Source of the DNA: Pohlia nutans
Taxonomy: Eukaryota > Streptophyta > Bryopsida > Bryales > Mniaceae
Direction of reading: 5' to 3'
Length of the DNA stretch: 64,000 nt
Assembly (NCBI GenBank): GCA_022496805.1
Contig: CM040085.1
Coordinates: 35,183,811-35,247,810, forward strand
Made by a program: the position numbers and the translations under genes. The notes under the pieces were generated by a model. That model was given only the letters and a program-made list of their open reading frames with translations, searched no databases and was not told where the DNA came from. This document shows positions 45,001 to 57,096 of this stretch, piece after piece; positions within the stretch are counted from its first letter, which is position 1; each line of letters begins with the position of its first letter.

Positions 45001-46042
45001 TAGGGCACCATTCGTGATCAACTAATTCTTTAATTTGAGCCAATCTATATTGTGACTACTTTTAGTTGTATCATGTAGTATCCATGTCATGAAAGATTGA
45101 GAAGTCATATCCAAATTCTAATTTTCATACAATTTGAACAATCCTATTTGTCAAATCTAAGCCAAGATTTACTTGAAAAGTTATTTCTTTGATTATCTTG
45201 TAGATGTTGGTAAACAAAGAAACAAAGTTTTGGCTTTCATTGTAAAGAATTCTATGAAACTTTTGTGTGTATTATAATTAATTTTACTTGCATGATTTCC
45301 ATTTATTAAGGTGAATTTGTGCAATAGTAGATTATGTTCAATGAAGCGTGCCAAACATCAAACTCTTTTTTGTAAAAGAATTCACAATTTAATACATAGT
45401 TATGTTAAATGCAACCGTCCACACTCCATTTAATCCTTACTTGTGCCCCTAGTTACCACCACCCAAGGAACCTAAAATTGACCACTTGTTATTCAATCAA
45501 AAAACTTCTACAAATGAGCGAAATTGAAGCGTCTAAGATACAATTCATGATACTTTTGTGTTGGAAAAAAGCACCACCTATATGACATATTAAGTGGGAT
45601 ATGACTAATTTTTGCTCTCAATTAGCAAAAAGTATACTAACTTCTTATGTCTATTATCCCAATTTGATTTTCAACTAAATGGGCGGTTTTAGGTGCCTCC
45701 ACCATTAGTTAATTTAAAGAAAAAGGACCGGCTTCTGCGACCTTGAACATTGAACATTGAATGGGAACGGGTGCCAATCATCCAATGGAACACTGTTCCC
45801 ATGGGAACTAGTGGGAACGCTTGAAGGCTCCTTCAGTTGCGAAGAAGCCCTAGATTTGCGAGTGTTTGTCGCTCGATCACGCTGCTCCGTTGCCGATTTT
45901 GTTTCTGTCATTAGACGGCGCTCGCGAGGTTTCCACTGCACAGCCGCTGCGGTTTGCTTTCGATCGATCTTTCTCTCGTTGTTTTTGGTGCAGAAGTACG
46001 CTCTCTACCTTCTTTTGATTCGAGTTGAGTCGGGAGGTCGAG

Positions 46043-48002
46043 ATGGCGCAGCGATGGCGTGCGCAAGCATTTGGAGTAGCGGTCGTCGTGGCATTCTTAG
46101 TTTTCAGTCCGCTACTCTGCTCGGCGTGGTTTGTATCACTTCTTTTTGTCTTTCCATCGATTTGTTCGAGTGTAGTTGGTTTCACTTTTGTAGTGTAGAT
46201 GAGATATCTGAAGCAATTGCAGAGGATTCGGCACTTTTTATTTACGTTGAAACTCCAAATAATTTCTTCATCAATCCCTTGTCGAGTTCTGCATGTTTGT
46301 CATCAGCTACTCTCGTACTGAGAAACTCTGTGGTTTCTCGTTAGAATGTCAGTCTGGAAAAAGATAAGGTTGATTAACCTGTAAGTGCCGAAATTCCACT
46401 TTGGAAACTAATAGTCGGTTAGACATGTACCGTCTGTTACCATCCTTATGCTTTCTAAATTATTCATTTCAACTGCTGTAGATATGGAAGTGGCCATTTG
46501 GCACTTATTGTCAAGAATTTCTTCTGTTGCTCATAAGTATCATCGATGTGCTTGTGCTTTCATCTGCAGGAGTGATAATAGAGAGTTTGTCGAGCAGCAA
46601 GGCAACAGTTCATTTCTATGCAAGTCATCAGGCCCTTGTGTTTCTTGCTCCCGGTCAGACAAGGTTCGTTTTCTTTGCATTTAGTTAGCGGCTAGCATAT
46701 AGAATAGCGGACCTTCATAAATCACAAATCCTACAGAGCGGAGCGAGTAGGTTTTATAAATACACCGAGGTCCGCTATTCTACATGTCTCCTAGTTAGCT
46801 AATAAGGAGCAGTACTGGTGCGTGCTTTTGAAACGTTTGCTCATGATTCTGAAGTAGTAAAAGCGTCTACAGCCTTTCCAAGCGATATATCTCTGAGTCT
46901 ATTTATCACAGTTAATTACCTCACTTAAATGATAGAATTTTCTATGATTGCTGGTATTAGCAACGTTACAGTTTGCATGTTTTAAGTCTTCAACGGCCAA
47001 AAGACTGTTTCGATCGAATCTGCTAGGTTTAATCAATACATTTGCATTGTATTTCTTTGAACAACTTATGGACAACTTCCAGAAAATTTACACAATTGGA
47101 GTTACTTTCAATGGGGTTATGCAGGAAGCCCAAAAATTCCATTGTGGAACTAGTGGTTATCATCAGCCCTTTAAGTGTTTGGAGATAAAGAGTGTCGAGA
47201 GCATGGAGCAGAACAAACATGATCTCAGCGGTTGGTCTCCAACTTGGTTTTTGTTTTTTCCTGGTTCGATGGAAATTAAATAGTAGTTGAGATTTGCCTC
47301 TGCAATCCTATCTGTTTAGTTAACTATTTATTAGTGAAGGGGCAGGGCAGATTCTGTCAGTAATAATTGTTTCTGATTTGCCATTCGGCAGTTGGACTTA
47401 GAAGTGAGTGTTATTATCAGATGCCAGTTGGTCGTGTTTCTCCTCTGGAGAATTTTCCACTTGAAACCAAGCTATATGAACTTGCTCGTTATTTTTGTTG
47501 ATCACGTTTTCACTTGAGGCGTCGTGTCGAATTTCTTGTGCACATTCAGGTGATGACACTTTCTCTGAGGACGCCAAAGCAGAAGGTCGCAATTTAGGGG
47601 GAACACCAGCGTTCAAATTTGAAGGTGGTTTGAAAACATATCCTACTTTCAAATCCTGTACGCCTGCTGAATTGGGGATGGCCAAGTTCACAGTGTTACA
47701 GTTTGAGGTATTCAAACGACTCTTTTACTCATGCACTGAAATAGTTGTGCGTATATCATTGAATTAAGGATTTTGTCTTCTATCCAATTGTATTAAACCT
47801 TGGTAGCATGGATCAACGGTTTCTTTTGCATGTTCTCGTCTTCTGTTAGCTGGAACGGTATTTGAAGCTGAATTTTCTTTTTTCCACTTTCTCGCAGGCC
47901 ATAGCTTTTGCATCGTTTGGGTTGTGCTCCCCCCTCGTCTATTATCGACGCAAACACAGTTTTTCAGGAATGACCCGACTTCCAACGAATTCCCGCTTCT
48001 GA
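46043..48002 (+). CDS. Conserved plant type-I membrane protein, function unknown
   Basis: Exons 46043-46128, 46570-46663, 47125-47230, 47550-47707, 47898-48002; 182 residues, all phases consistent. The N-terminus is a signal peptide (RAQAFGVAVVVAFLVFSPLL, cleavage likely after CSA). A short lumenal domain has a CxxC pair (GPCVSCSRSDK) and the block KFHCGTSGYHQPFKCLEI. This recalls a plant protein family with CxxC...EK(Y/F)xCxxTGYxxPxKC that I know only as uncharacterised. A hydrophobic span (FTVLQFEAIAFASFGLCSPL) is followed by a basic cytosolic tail (YYRRKH). I infer an endomembrane type-I protein with disulfide-bonded lumenal cysteines. Intron 2 carries a small foldback at 46700-46782. Start chosen for the signal peptide. 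Confidence 0.75.
46700..46782. repeat. Small foldback in intron 2 of the membrane-protein gene
   Basis: TAGAATAGCGGACCTTC and GAGGTCCGCTATTCTA form inverted ends around a ~50-bp interior. Probably a miniature inverted-repeat element. Confidence 0.6.
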
Positions 48003-48277
48003 CCTAGAGAACTTTATCTTACAATGTTTTAGTGCAGATTCTAGTACAGTATTTTAGATAGTGTAATTTAAATTTTAGATTAATGTAGATTTGTTGATAC
48101 TGGGTGGATCTGCAGTTTTACATATTCTCGACTGTAACATACTGTCCTTCCAGAAAATTCAGTGTTTCCTCTTGTTGCATTTTATTTTGATGAAAACTTA
48201 ACCAATTCAATCTGTGGATGGAATTTGTTGTGGATGGAATTTGGTTCTGTACATCATCCAGAAAGTGGACAGAGGGC

Positions 48278-49672
48278 ATAAGGGTGTGTTCGCACTTGGC
48301 CTTAGAGGTGGTCTTAGAAGGCGGTCTTACCACCTTAATAAAGTGTGTGTTCCCACCTACATTCTTTAGTAATTACCAATCCTACATGGATGTCCACATG
48401 GATGTCCACATGGCACACTTTAAAGAATGGGCATTAGCTAACATTTAGGAGGACAAAAAATACTTGAGCGATACCGTACCTTCCAAGCAGCTTCGTCTTT
48501 AATTAATTCAAAAAAGTCAAGACGAATTTTTTTGGAAAATATGAGTAGGTTTTGCCGAATACCATAGTAATTGTTTTTTGGAATAGTCGAAATGTTGAAA
48601 TATTACCATTTTTCCCATTTTTAAACATTATTCAGAGTAGGAGAGTGTGAGATGTAGGGGAAGAAAGAGCTGACCTTGTAATCAAGTTCATTCCAAGTCA
48701 CTCCCAAATGATATGGGATATGAACTTGCAAGCTCATGTGAATTCTCACCACACCATATTTTCAGTAGACTTTGATGCACAATTGAGCATACCAAATGAT
48801 CTTATTTTGAAATGTTTTCAACTAAGAAAAGTGAGAAGGACAAGTTGTCTATCACCTCCAAAAAGAATTTTGTGATTTGAAGTTTTTATGCATGATATAT
48901 AGACAAAATTCAGTAAGGCTATGAAAAACATGCATGAGTTGAATGAGAAGAACATGTGTTGCGATCAGACTTTTGAGGCTCAATTGTGCATAGTAGACTA
49001 TCTTATTTTGAGAATTCTTCAACTAAGATTAGTTGCATTTTCACGTAATCTTTCACTTCCAAAAAGAATTTCGTGATTTGATGTATTTTTGCTCAAGTTA
49101 TTCACATTTTTGTAAAGGAGTTTAACCGGTGATTAAGAAGAACAAGAAGTGAGAGTTCTACATATCCCACATTCATTGTTGGCACTAGTGTCCTGAATTT
49201 TGTATAAAGCACAAGACTATACAACACTCTATCATTACCTAACAAGTGAAGTAATCCATATTGTGGTACTAACTTGCAAGGCCCATTTGGATGAATGATG
49301 AAAATACAATATCATGTTTTTTCAAGAAAACGAATTTAACTAATCTATAAAAATAGCAAACGAACATGACTTTTTGAAAAATATTAAATATTCGTTTGAA
49401 GCATGACGAAGCTGCTTGGAAGGTACGGTAGTAGGCAATTGTTAAGGGAGCACCAAAATTGGAAATATTCCTAAGTTTTGAACACTTAAGAATGGTCTTA
49501 ACTAATATGGCTCTTGAGGGGCCATTATGTAATCCGGCTATTATTGATGACACCTTTCCGAACCTCATTGATGACACCTTTCCTAAAAAGAAGGTATTCT
49601 TCCCAAAATTATGGAGGTGTTAAGTTTTAATTCACGTTCTTTGCAAAGGCCAGGTGCGAACGGGCCTTAAGG
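48278..49672. mobile_element. ~1.4-kb inverted-repeat transposon (unclassified)
   Basis: Ends AAGGGTGTGTTCGCACTTGG and its inverted partner (CCAGGTGCGAACGGGCCTTA). A second, exact 26-bp inverted pair (containing ACCGTACCTTCCAAGCAGC) lies at about 48468-48493 and 49405-49430. The interior is AT-rich without a transposase. The termini resemble plant hAT or Harbinger-type ends. Confidence 0.6.
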
Positions 49673-51240
49673 CTTGTGTTGCATTATGACCCGGTGTTGG
49701 CTAAAGAACCTTGTGGGAGTAGTAGTTTTGAGAAGGTATTATTGAGGCATTTAAAAATAAAAATAAATTACCAACACTTGTCCAATGTTCTTCAATGATT
49801 ATAGTGATATAAAATTCGGCCCAATATGAATTATGTTCTTCACAATATGACCAAATTGAATTGGTCATCATATAACCATGAATCCTTGGTCCTTTAGGGG
49901 ATAATGGGGAATGATGTCTTTGCTATATAACTTTCATGTGAATAGTGTAGAAATAAGTGTAGGGGTGAATCTCATGAATAATGCCATGATAGGTGTTGAC
50001 AAGCCTTTTACCGTATTTGGTGGTCGAATTAGGAAGTTAATAGTATTAAAGATAAATCGTATATATAATTATTTTTGTTGGAATACTCTCAAAAATTCCT
50101 TTCCATTATATATCTTGGGGTCTCATGCAAAATTTAAAATTTAAAATTTAAAAATTTATATGTGAATATATGATATATGATTTTCAAGAATTTCCTTACA
50201 TATTATATTGAAAGAAACGGTGATCAATATGATGATTGAGAATTATCCATACAACCAAGTTTCTTAAAATCTTCATCAAATACATTGTCCAAAAATGATA
50301 TTTCATCTAATTAAAAAATTGAATATTTATATTACATATATATATATATATATTCAATGTTCTATATATATTATAAAAAGATTTAAAAATTGGTGAAAAT
50401 ATAATTTTATTTTAGAATACATCAATTTAAAGATAATCTAAATTGAAAAGCACTCCAAAATTTTTGAAAAAATATTTAGATTGACTTTTCTTTTACTCCC
50501 TCTGTTGCACTAAAAACCCAAACTTGCCTTTGTGAATTACAAAAGAAAGCATGGTTTTTAGTGGGACAGAGGGAGTTAATTAAAAATCCAAAATAGGGTA
50601 GCAATTATAAAATTGAACAATTTCCAATTTGGATTGAATTAAATAATTAAAACTTCGTAAAATTACAATTTTTTATTTTTATTTTAAATTCTTGTAGGGG
50701 TATCCAAAGAAGGAAATTTGATATTTGTGTACAATAAGTCTACTAGAGAGATAATACTTTGGGAAAAAAAGCACATTGTGCTCAATTTGGTAACAAACGT
50801 CCAAATCATCATCCAAGAATTGTGAGGTTTCACACCTATAATCAAGTTATCCAGTTAGTTGATTTGCCATTACGAATGGATAAATAACTCTAAAGAGCCT
50901 AAAATATATGCTAATAAGAATCAAGTATTTTAGAATAAACAAATAAATTTTTACATAATACACACATTGCTATGTGACTTTTGATAACGTATGTAATGTC
51001 GTCCCTACATGGGAACAATGTGAACATACCGTATGTTTAGAAGCACTTCTATGTAATGCGTTGAAATCCTTTTCAAAATGTACACGATAGAGCTATTTGA
51101 AAAGGGTCGACTAAAAAGGAGTGTTCTGAAAAAGTAAAAGATGGCAGTTCAAAAAAACAAGGGCATTGTCTCATACTAATAATAATTAAATTACCAAACA
51201 CGTTATTGCATCAAAACAAGGGCTTGTAGGGGTTTGGTGC
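49673..51240. other. AT-rich stretch with MITE remnants
   Basis: Includes a TTAA-type right end at about 49885-49904 (GGTCCTTTAGGGGATAA) with homologous interior from about 49780, and a short Stowaway at 50496-50575. No gene. Confidence 0.5.
50496..50575. mobile_element. Short Stowaway-like MITE
   Basis: CTCCCTCTGTTGCACTAAAA and TTTTTAGTGGGACAGAGGGAG are inverted termini of an ~80-bp element preceded by TA; the right TA is imperfect (TTA). Confidence 0.65.
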
Positions 51241-53190
51241 CACTACTAGAAAATCACGACCAAAACAACAGAAAATCAACTCATTTCTGTTGGTCCGTGC
51301 ACTGTAAGTGCCTTTTTCACTGATTTCTAACTTTCTGTAAATGCAACAATAGAAGTCGCTTGATTTCTGTTGGTCCGTGCACTGTAAGTGCCTTTTTCAC
51401 TGATTTCTAACTTTCTGTAAATGCAACAATAGAAGTCGCTTGATTTCTGTTGGTCCGTGCACTGTAAGTGCCTTTTTCACTGATTTCTGTTGGTCTGTGC
51501 ACTATAAGTGCCATTTTCACAAATTTTTAACTTTCTATAACATTAAAGGAAATCTAAAGCCTCATCAAAACTGCGAGTTCTCATGCACATAAATTAATAA
51601 AAAATATATATATTAAAAAAAATTGAATAATTTTAAAAAATATATATAAAATATAAAATAAAAATTGAAATCTCACGTGGATATGTGGCAGCATTTCGAC
51701 CACATCAAGTTGGATAATAATTTTTTAATAAATTTTAAAATAAATTTTTAATATATTCTTAATATAAAATAAAATAAAATAAAAATAAAACATTTTAAAA
51801 ATAATTTTTAAACATTATAAAAACACTTTTTAAACATTTCTGTAATAATTAATATTATTATTTTATTAAAAATTTATAAAAAATTAAAATTAATTTTAAT
51901 TACAAAAAAAATAAAAATAAAAAATGTTTTTGTCAAATTTTTTTTTGGGAGTGGATCTAGCAGACTTTTCTATATAGTTACTAAAAGTTTCAAAAAATTC
52001 CAAAAATATATTTTTTTGAACGAAATTTTGATGGCTGGGAGCGGTTTTTTTCCACAGCAGGCTTTGCATATTTTTAGCGAAGTCAAGAACTTTTTTTTTT
52101 CAAATTTTTTTTCTTCATTAGATCAGGCAGGCTTTTTCCTATACTTACAAAAAGTTTCAAAAAATTCCAAAAATATTTTTTTTTCGACGAAATTTTAATG
52201 GCTGTGAGCTGTTTTTTTTTCCATAGCAGACTTTGGATATTTTTAACTATGTCAAAAACTTTTTTTTTTTCAAATTTTTTTTTGTAGTGGATTAGGCAGG
52301 TTTTTATCTATATCTATAAAAAAATTCAAGAATTTCTAAAAACATATTTTTTTGGGTATCAAAGATAAAAATTATTTTTTAGTTGAACCCCCTTCTACTA
52401 AAATGTATGTAGAAGCTTCACAACATATTGGATCAAAGTGAAATTTTTACCACTAATACTAGACTTTAGAACGCAACTTTTCCAACAATTTCTATTAAAA
52501 TCGGACTCCGTATGGAGGAGAAACAAGCCTTCAAAGTTCACTAAAATTGTCAAAAGTCCAAATTTTTGATGTCGGCATTTATAAGTAACAATAAGTACAC
52601 CGTTGTAGCACAAAGTAACTTACCATTGGTGAGTTGGTAAGAACTCTTGGTTACCATGTAGGAGGTCTCGGGTTCAAATCCGGATGGTGGAGGTGTTGTG
52701 GGGTATTGTGGTCCGGGCAGCCCGAAACTATGGTCTGGGTAGTTGGAGACTGTGGTCCGGTCAGCTGAAAATTACAGTCCGGGCAGTAGGAATTTTTCCC
52801 CGGGCAGCAGGAATTTTTCCCCGGACAGCAGGAATTTTTCCCCGGGCAGCAGGAATTTTCCCCTGGGCAGCAGGAATTTTTCCCCGGGCAGCAGGAAAAT
52901 TTTCCCGGGCAGCAGGAACTTTTTTCCCGGGCAACCGAAAAATTATTGTCTAGGAGGCTGCAATTTTTAGGTCGGGCAGCACAAATTTTGTTTTCAGCAA
53001 AGCTAAAAATTTTAATTCGGATAGTAGAATTATTATTTTTGAGTAATTGAATTTTTTGGACCAGAACAGCAAGAATCAAACAACATATCTCTGTTGAAAA
53101 ATGTCCAGATCAACTTGTCCAAATCAACTCCAACTATCAACCATTCTCTGTTGATTTTTTGTTGTTCTGGACACATATTTTCTAGTAGTG
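51241..53190. mobile_element. Non-autonomous CACTA element 1
   Basis: Starts CACTACTAGAAAAT and ends ATTTTCTAGTAGTG, the classical CACTA (En/Spm) terminus. Subterminal repeats: three 80-bp units on the left (51281-51490) with GTCCGTGCACTGTAAGTGCC, and seven to eight ~21-bp units on the right (52775-52945) with CGGGCAGCAGGAATTTTTCC. A 2.5-copy repeat lies at 51938-52340. A tRNA-like A/B-box segment is at 52625-52690. No transposase. The flanking three bases differ (TGC left, ACT right). It abuts the 3' end of the Copia coding region. Confidence 0.8.
52625..52690 (+). other. tRNA-like pol III promoter segment in CACTA element 1
   Basis: TGGTGAGTTGGTAAG matches an A box and GGTTCAAATCC (52671-52681) a B box, at tRNA-like spacing. 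The acceptor stem does not fold convincingly into a functional tRNA. The segment precedes the CCGGGCAG repeats. Confidence 0.5.
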
Positions 53191-56024
53191 ACTCCTCCTC
53201 GAACGATGATCTTCCTCGTTAAAAAAACTTCATGATGTTGTGAAGGAAAAAGAGTAAAGTCATCGTTCGCCATCTAATTCACTCTAGTTCAGTGAGGGTC
53301 CTCATACCAGCCGCAGTGATGAGCCTGCGGTGCTGAGGGGCTGGTAGTGCCTTGGTGAGGACGTCGGCGATGTTGTCTGCTGATGGAATCTTCTTGACCT
53401 CGATCTACTTGGTCTCGGTGAGTTCTTGAGTATAGCCGAAGAGGTGAGGACTGATGTGTTTGACACGGTCGGCTTTGATGAATCCAGAGGAAACTTGCTC
53501 GATGCAGGCCGCGTTGTCTTCAAATATGGTCGTTGGCTTGTCCATCGATGTAAGGCCGCTCATTTGAAGGATGGCTTGTTGCATAGTGCGTAGCCAAACG
53601 GCTTCGCGGGAGGCCTCGTGGAAGGTGAGTAGTTCGGCATGATTTGTGGACGTGGCGGTCACGGTCTGCTTGGTGGAGCGCCAAGAGATCGGTGCGCCAT
53701 TTTTGATGAAGATATAGCCGGTTTGAGACTTGCCTGAAACGGGATCCGTCTTGAAGCTAGAGTCGGCGTATCCGATAATGTCGCTTGGAGTATCCTTGCG
53801 GAAGTGTAAGCCGAGATCCTCCGTGCCGCGGAGGTAGCGCAAGAGATGCTTGAGGCCCTGCCAATGTTGGGAGGTTGGTTTCTGACTGTGACGCACGAGG
53901 ACGCTGACGGCGAATGAGATGCCAGGTCGAGTGTTCGTGGCGAGGTACAGTAGAGCTCCAACTGTGGCTAAGTACTACGGTTTGTCGATCTCCTCCTCGT
54001 CGTCATCTGCTGGTCGGTAGGGATCATCTTGAGTGCAACTCTTGCCAATCATGGAAGCTGAAAGCGCGTTAGCGTTGTCCATATTGAATGTGCGGAGTAG
54101 TTTCTTCACATATGTTTGTTGATGAAGTAATAAGCTCCCATCTGCATAATGTTTAATCTGTAGTCCAAGACAATAGGATGTGCGCCCCAACACTTTCATT
54201 TCAAACTGTTTGGTTAGTAGGTTTTCCACATGCTTACTCAAGGCTGGGGTGCCAATAGAGTTTAAGTCATCGACATAGACTGCGAGGATGACAAAACCGG
54301 TGGTGTCTTTGAGGACGAAGACACAAGGTAGGGCGGGGTGAGTTTGGAACTCATGAGAAATCAAGGACTTGAGGTGATAGTACCATGCCCGGCCTGCTTG
54401 CTTTAGGCCATAAAGGGCTTTGCATATCCTCAATCCAGAGAAGCGCCCGGGCTGTGCGGGTGTAGTGTTTGGTAGGAAATCTGGAGGAGGTTTGATGTGA
54501 ATTTGGGCATCTAAGTCACCGTAGAGATAGGCTGTGACTACGTCGAGGAGACGGGTTTCTAATGCCATTTGGACTGCTAGACTTAGGAGGTAACGGAAGG
54601 ATGTGCTATCCATAACAGGAGAATATGTTTGTTCAAAATCTATCCCGGGTTTTTGTGTGAAACCTTGAGCTACTAACCTCACTTTGAATCTAAGAATGTT
54701 ACCATGTTCGTCTCGCTTACGAGTGAAGATGAGTTTGTGTCCTATCGGTTTGGTGATGAGATCGGTGACAAGGGGTCCAAAGACTCCTCGTTTTCTAAGT
54801 GATTGGTACTCGGCCTGTAAGGCTTTTTCCCATTGTGGCCAGTCTACACTCTTCTTGGCTTGGTCAAGTGTCATAGGATCTACATCAAGGTTGGTGAGAT
54901 ATGACTCGAAGTCATCCCACGGGATATCAAAGGGTTGACTATGTTGATCATTTGGGTTGCGGTGGGTGTGCATTGATGCACGGGTTTGGGTTTGCGGGGT
55001 GGCATTAAGCTTTCGTTTCTTGGCTGGAGCTATTGGGACAGGGTTGCCAGAGCCGGGTACGGGGCTCCTAACTATGCGTGGTCCCGAGTGGAAGCCATCG
55101 GGGATGTTCTCAGCAAGGTGCTGGAGATTGAGGAGTTTTCGAACTTCTAAATCTGCTAATGCTGTACGAGGATCTGGGTTAAGAGTGAGCGTTTCTAAGT
55201 CTTTAAAGTTCAGGCTATGATCGGTTTTAGTTTGAGAGCCGGGGAACTTGTTTTCTATGAACTTACAATTCTGAAATCTAGCTTTGTAAATATCGTCACT
55301 CCGGGGTAGTTTGTAGCGGATTATGCTAGGAGAGTCATAACCAAGGTAGATTCCTCGAATTCTATGGGGTGTCATGGTGTTCTGTTTGGGATCTGAGATT
55401 GGAACCCATACTTCGCATCCGAAGGTGCGTAAGTGGGCTATGTGAGGGGTTCTACCAGAGCTGAGTTCTAATGGAGTCTGTGTATGCAGCAGTGTGGGTC
55501 TAAGTCTAAAAAGGACTGCTGCATGCAACACGGCGTGATCCCAAAGAGTGGGAGAAAGATTAGCATGAAAGAGGAGAGGGCGTACTATGAGTTGTATTTT
55601 CTTGATGTATGCTTCAGCTAGGCCATTCTGGGCATGTTCATAAGGTACTGAATAAGTGAGTTCTATCCCTGAAGCTGTACAAAAGTCTTCGAATGCTTGT
55701 GATTTAAATTCCATGGCATTATCCATTCTAAGAAAACAAATTTGGTTGTCAGGGAAGTGGTTGCGGAACCTAACACTACTAGAAAATTCAGCGTCCAAAT
55801 CAACAGAGAAGAGTTGATAGTTTCTGTTGATTCGGTCGCGTTGTTCCGGTCATCCATCAACAGAAATCTGTTGATTTTTTCTGTTGATTTGGTCAAATAA
55901 AAAATGAAAAATGAAAAAAAAAAAAAAAAAAAACATTTTTTTCGCTGCCCGGATTTTTCGGGCAAATATTTCTTTTTTTTTGCTGCCCGGAACTTCCGGG
56001 CAGCCAAGCTATATACACACGGTC

Positions 56025-56092
56025 GCCACTCGGGTTTGAACTCGAGACCTCATACTTATGACTCTACTCACTAACCAATTCACCACCACTAG
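56025..56092 (-). other. tRNA-like pol III promoter segment in CACTA element 2
   Basis: On the minus strand TGGTGAATTGGTTAGTGAG matches an A box and AGTTCAAACCC a B box. Position and orientation relative to the CCGGGCAG repeats match the segment in element 1. Confidence 0.5.
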
Positions 56093-56149
56093 AACTTGAT
56101 GAACAATGCATGATTTTTTTCTTACATATATACTTACTATTCTGTGTTT

Positions 56150-56512
56150 TCAAACTCAGCAGACTTTGGCGGCCGTTTTGACATAGTAGAATAACTTCTT
56201 TTTTAAATCTTTGGACTAAGAAAAGCTGGTAAATCAAGTTAAATTTCATATCCGAAAATCCGTTTGTGATTTTAAGCCTCCATTCAAAAGTTATAGACAA
56301 AATTCAGAGAGGGTGTTTGAAAATATCAAAGAAAATATTCCTTGCTACCCCACTCTGAATTTTGTCTATAACTTTTGAATGGAGGCTCAAAATCACAAAC
56401 GTATTTTTGGAGATGTAACTTAACTTGATTTACTAGCTTTTTTTAGTCCAAAGATTTTTTAAAAAAGTTACTCTACTATGACAAAATGGCCGCCAAAGTC
56501 TGCTGAGTTTTT
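56150..56512. repeat. Foldback inside CACTA element 2
   Basis: Arms of about 165 bp (56150-56318 and 56344-56512) are inverted copies, sharing CAGCAGACTTTGG, TCCATTCAAAAGTTATAGAC and AAAATTCAGAG in complementary form, with a ~25-bp loop. Confidence 0.8.
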
Positions 56513-56516
56513 TTTT

Positions 56517-57096
56517 TTTACCCCTAAAGGATCGTAAGGCCCCCATGCGGCTTTTAGAACTAGAAAGTGAGAAAATTCCGGTTCTTGGGCTTTGAATTGT
56601 AGGATGAGCAACAAAGAGATCCTGGCTCTTTTTGAGAGCCAAATTTGTAGGTACTTCTTGATCGGAAATTCATCAAGTGAGCGATTTTTGGTGATTTTTT
56701 TGAGTTGCACGGTGGGTATCTAGGCGTCACTTCAAACCCTCATATCTTTCTCTTTACACCTCCAAATTCCTTGAAATTTTTTTCACATGTTTTAAATGAT
56801 GATTTCTACTCACAATAAAACTTTCAGAATTTTTGGAGCACTTTTGAACAATCCGATTTCAGCATGTGTACAAAATACCCCAAACAAGTTCCATCAATCT
56901 TTTCAACGGTGGCATTTTTCAAAAATTGTGCAATTTTGTTGATCTTTTTTTCATTAAAAACTACGTAAATCTTCTTTAGTTTTAACGGGGCCAATCGTCA
57001 TAATTACCCCACACTAATAAGGCATTGAGCTTGCTACAAGAGCTAGTCAAGAAAACGAGAGCTAAGTTCAACACCCCCCGGTCCTTTAGGGGTTAA
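56517..57096. mobile_element. TTAA-type MITE nested in CACTA element 2
   Basis: Left end TTTACCCCTAAAGGATCG (first bases mutated from TTAA), right end CGGTCCTTTAGGGGTTAA; 580 bp. It is the third level of nesting (MITE in CACTA in Copia). Confidence 0.7.

Noticed and set aside
51285..51490. CRISPR-like array of regularly spaced repeats
   Set aside because: The 80-bp units are contiguous tandem repeats without unique spacers, in a plant transposon.
52625..52690. Functional tRNA gene
   Set aside because: A and B boxes are present but no convincing acceptor stem or anticodon arm; treated as tRNA-like only.
52651..53079. Cys-Pro-Gly repeat protein on the minus strand
   Set aside because: The ~21-bp subterminal repeats of CACTA element 1 explain it; both strands stay open because of the repeat unit.
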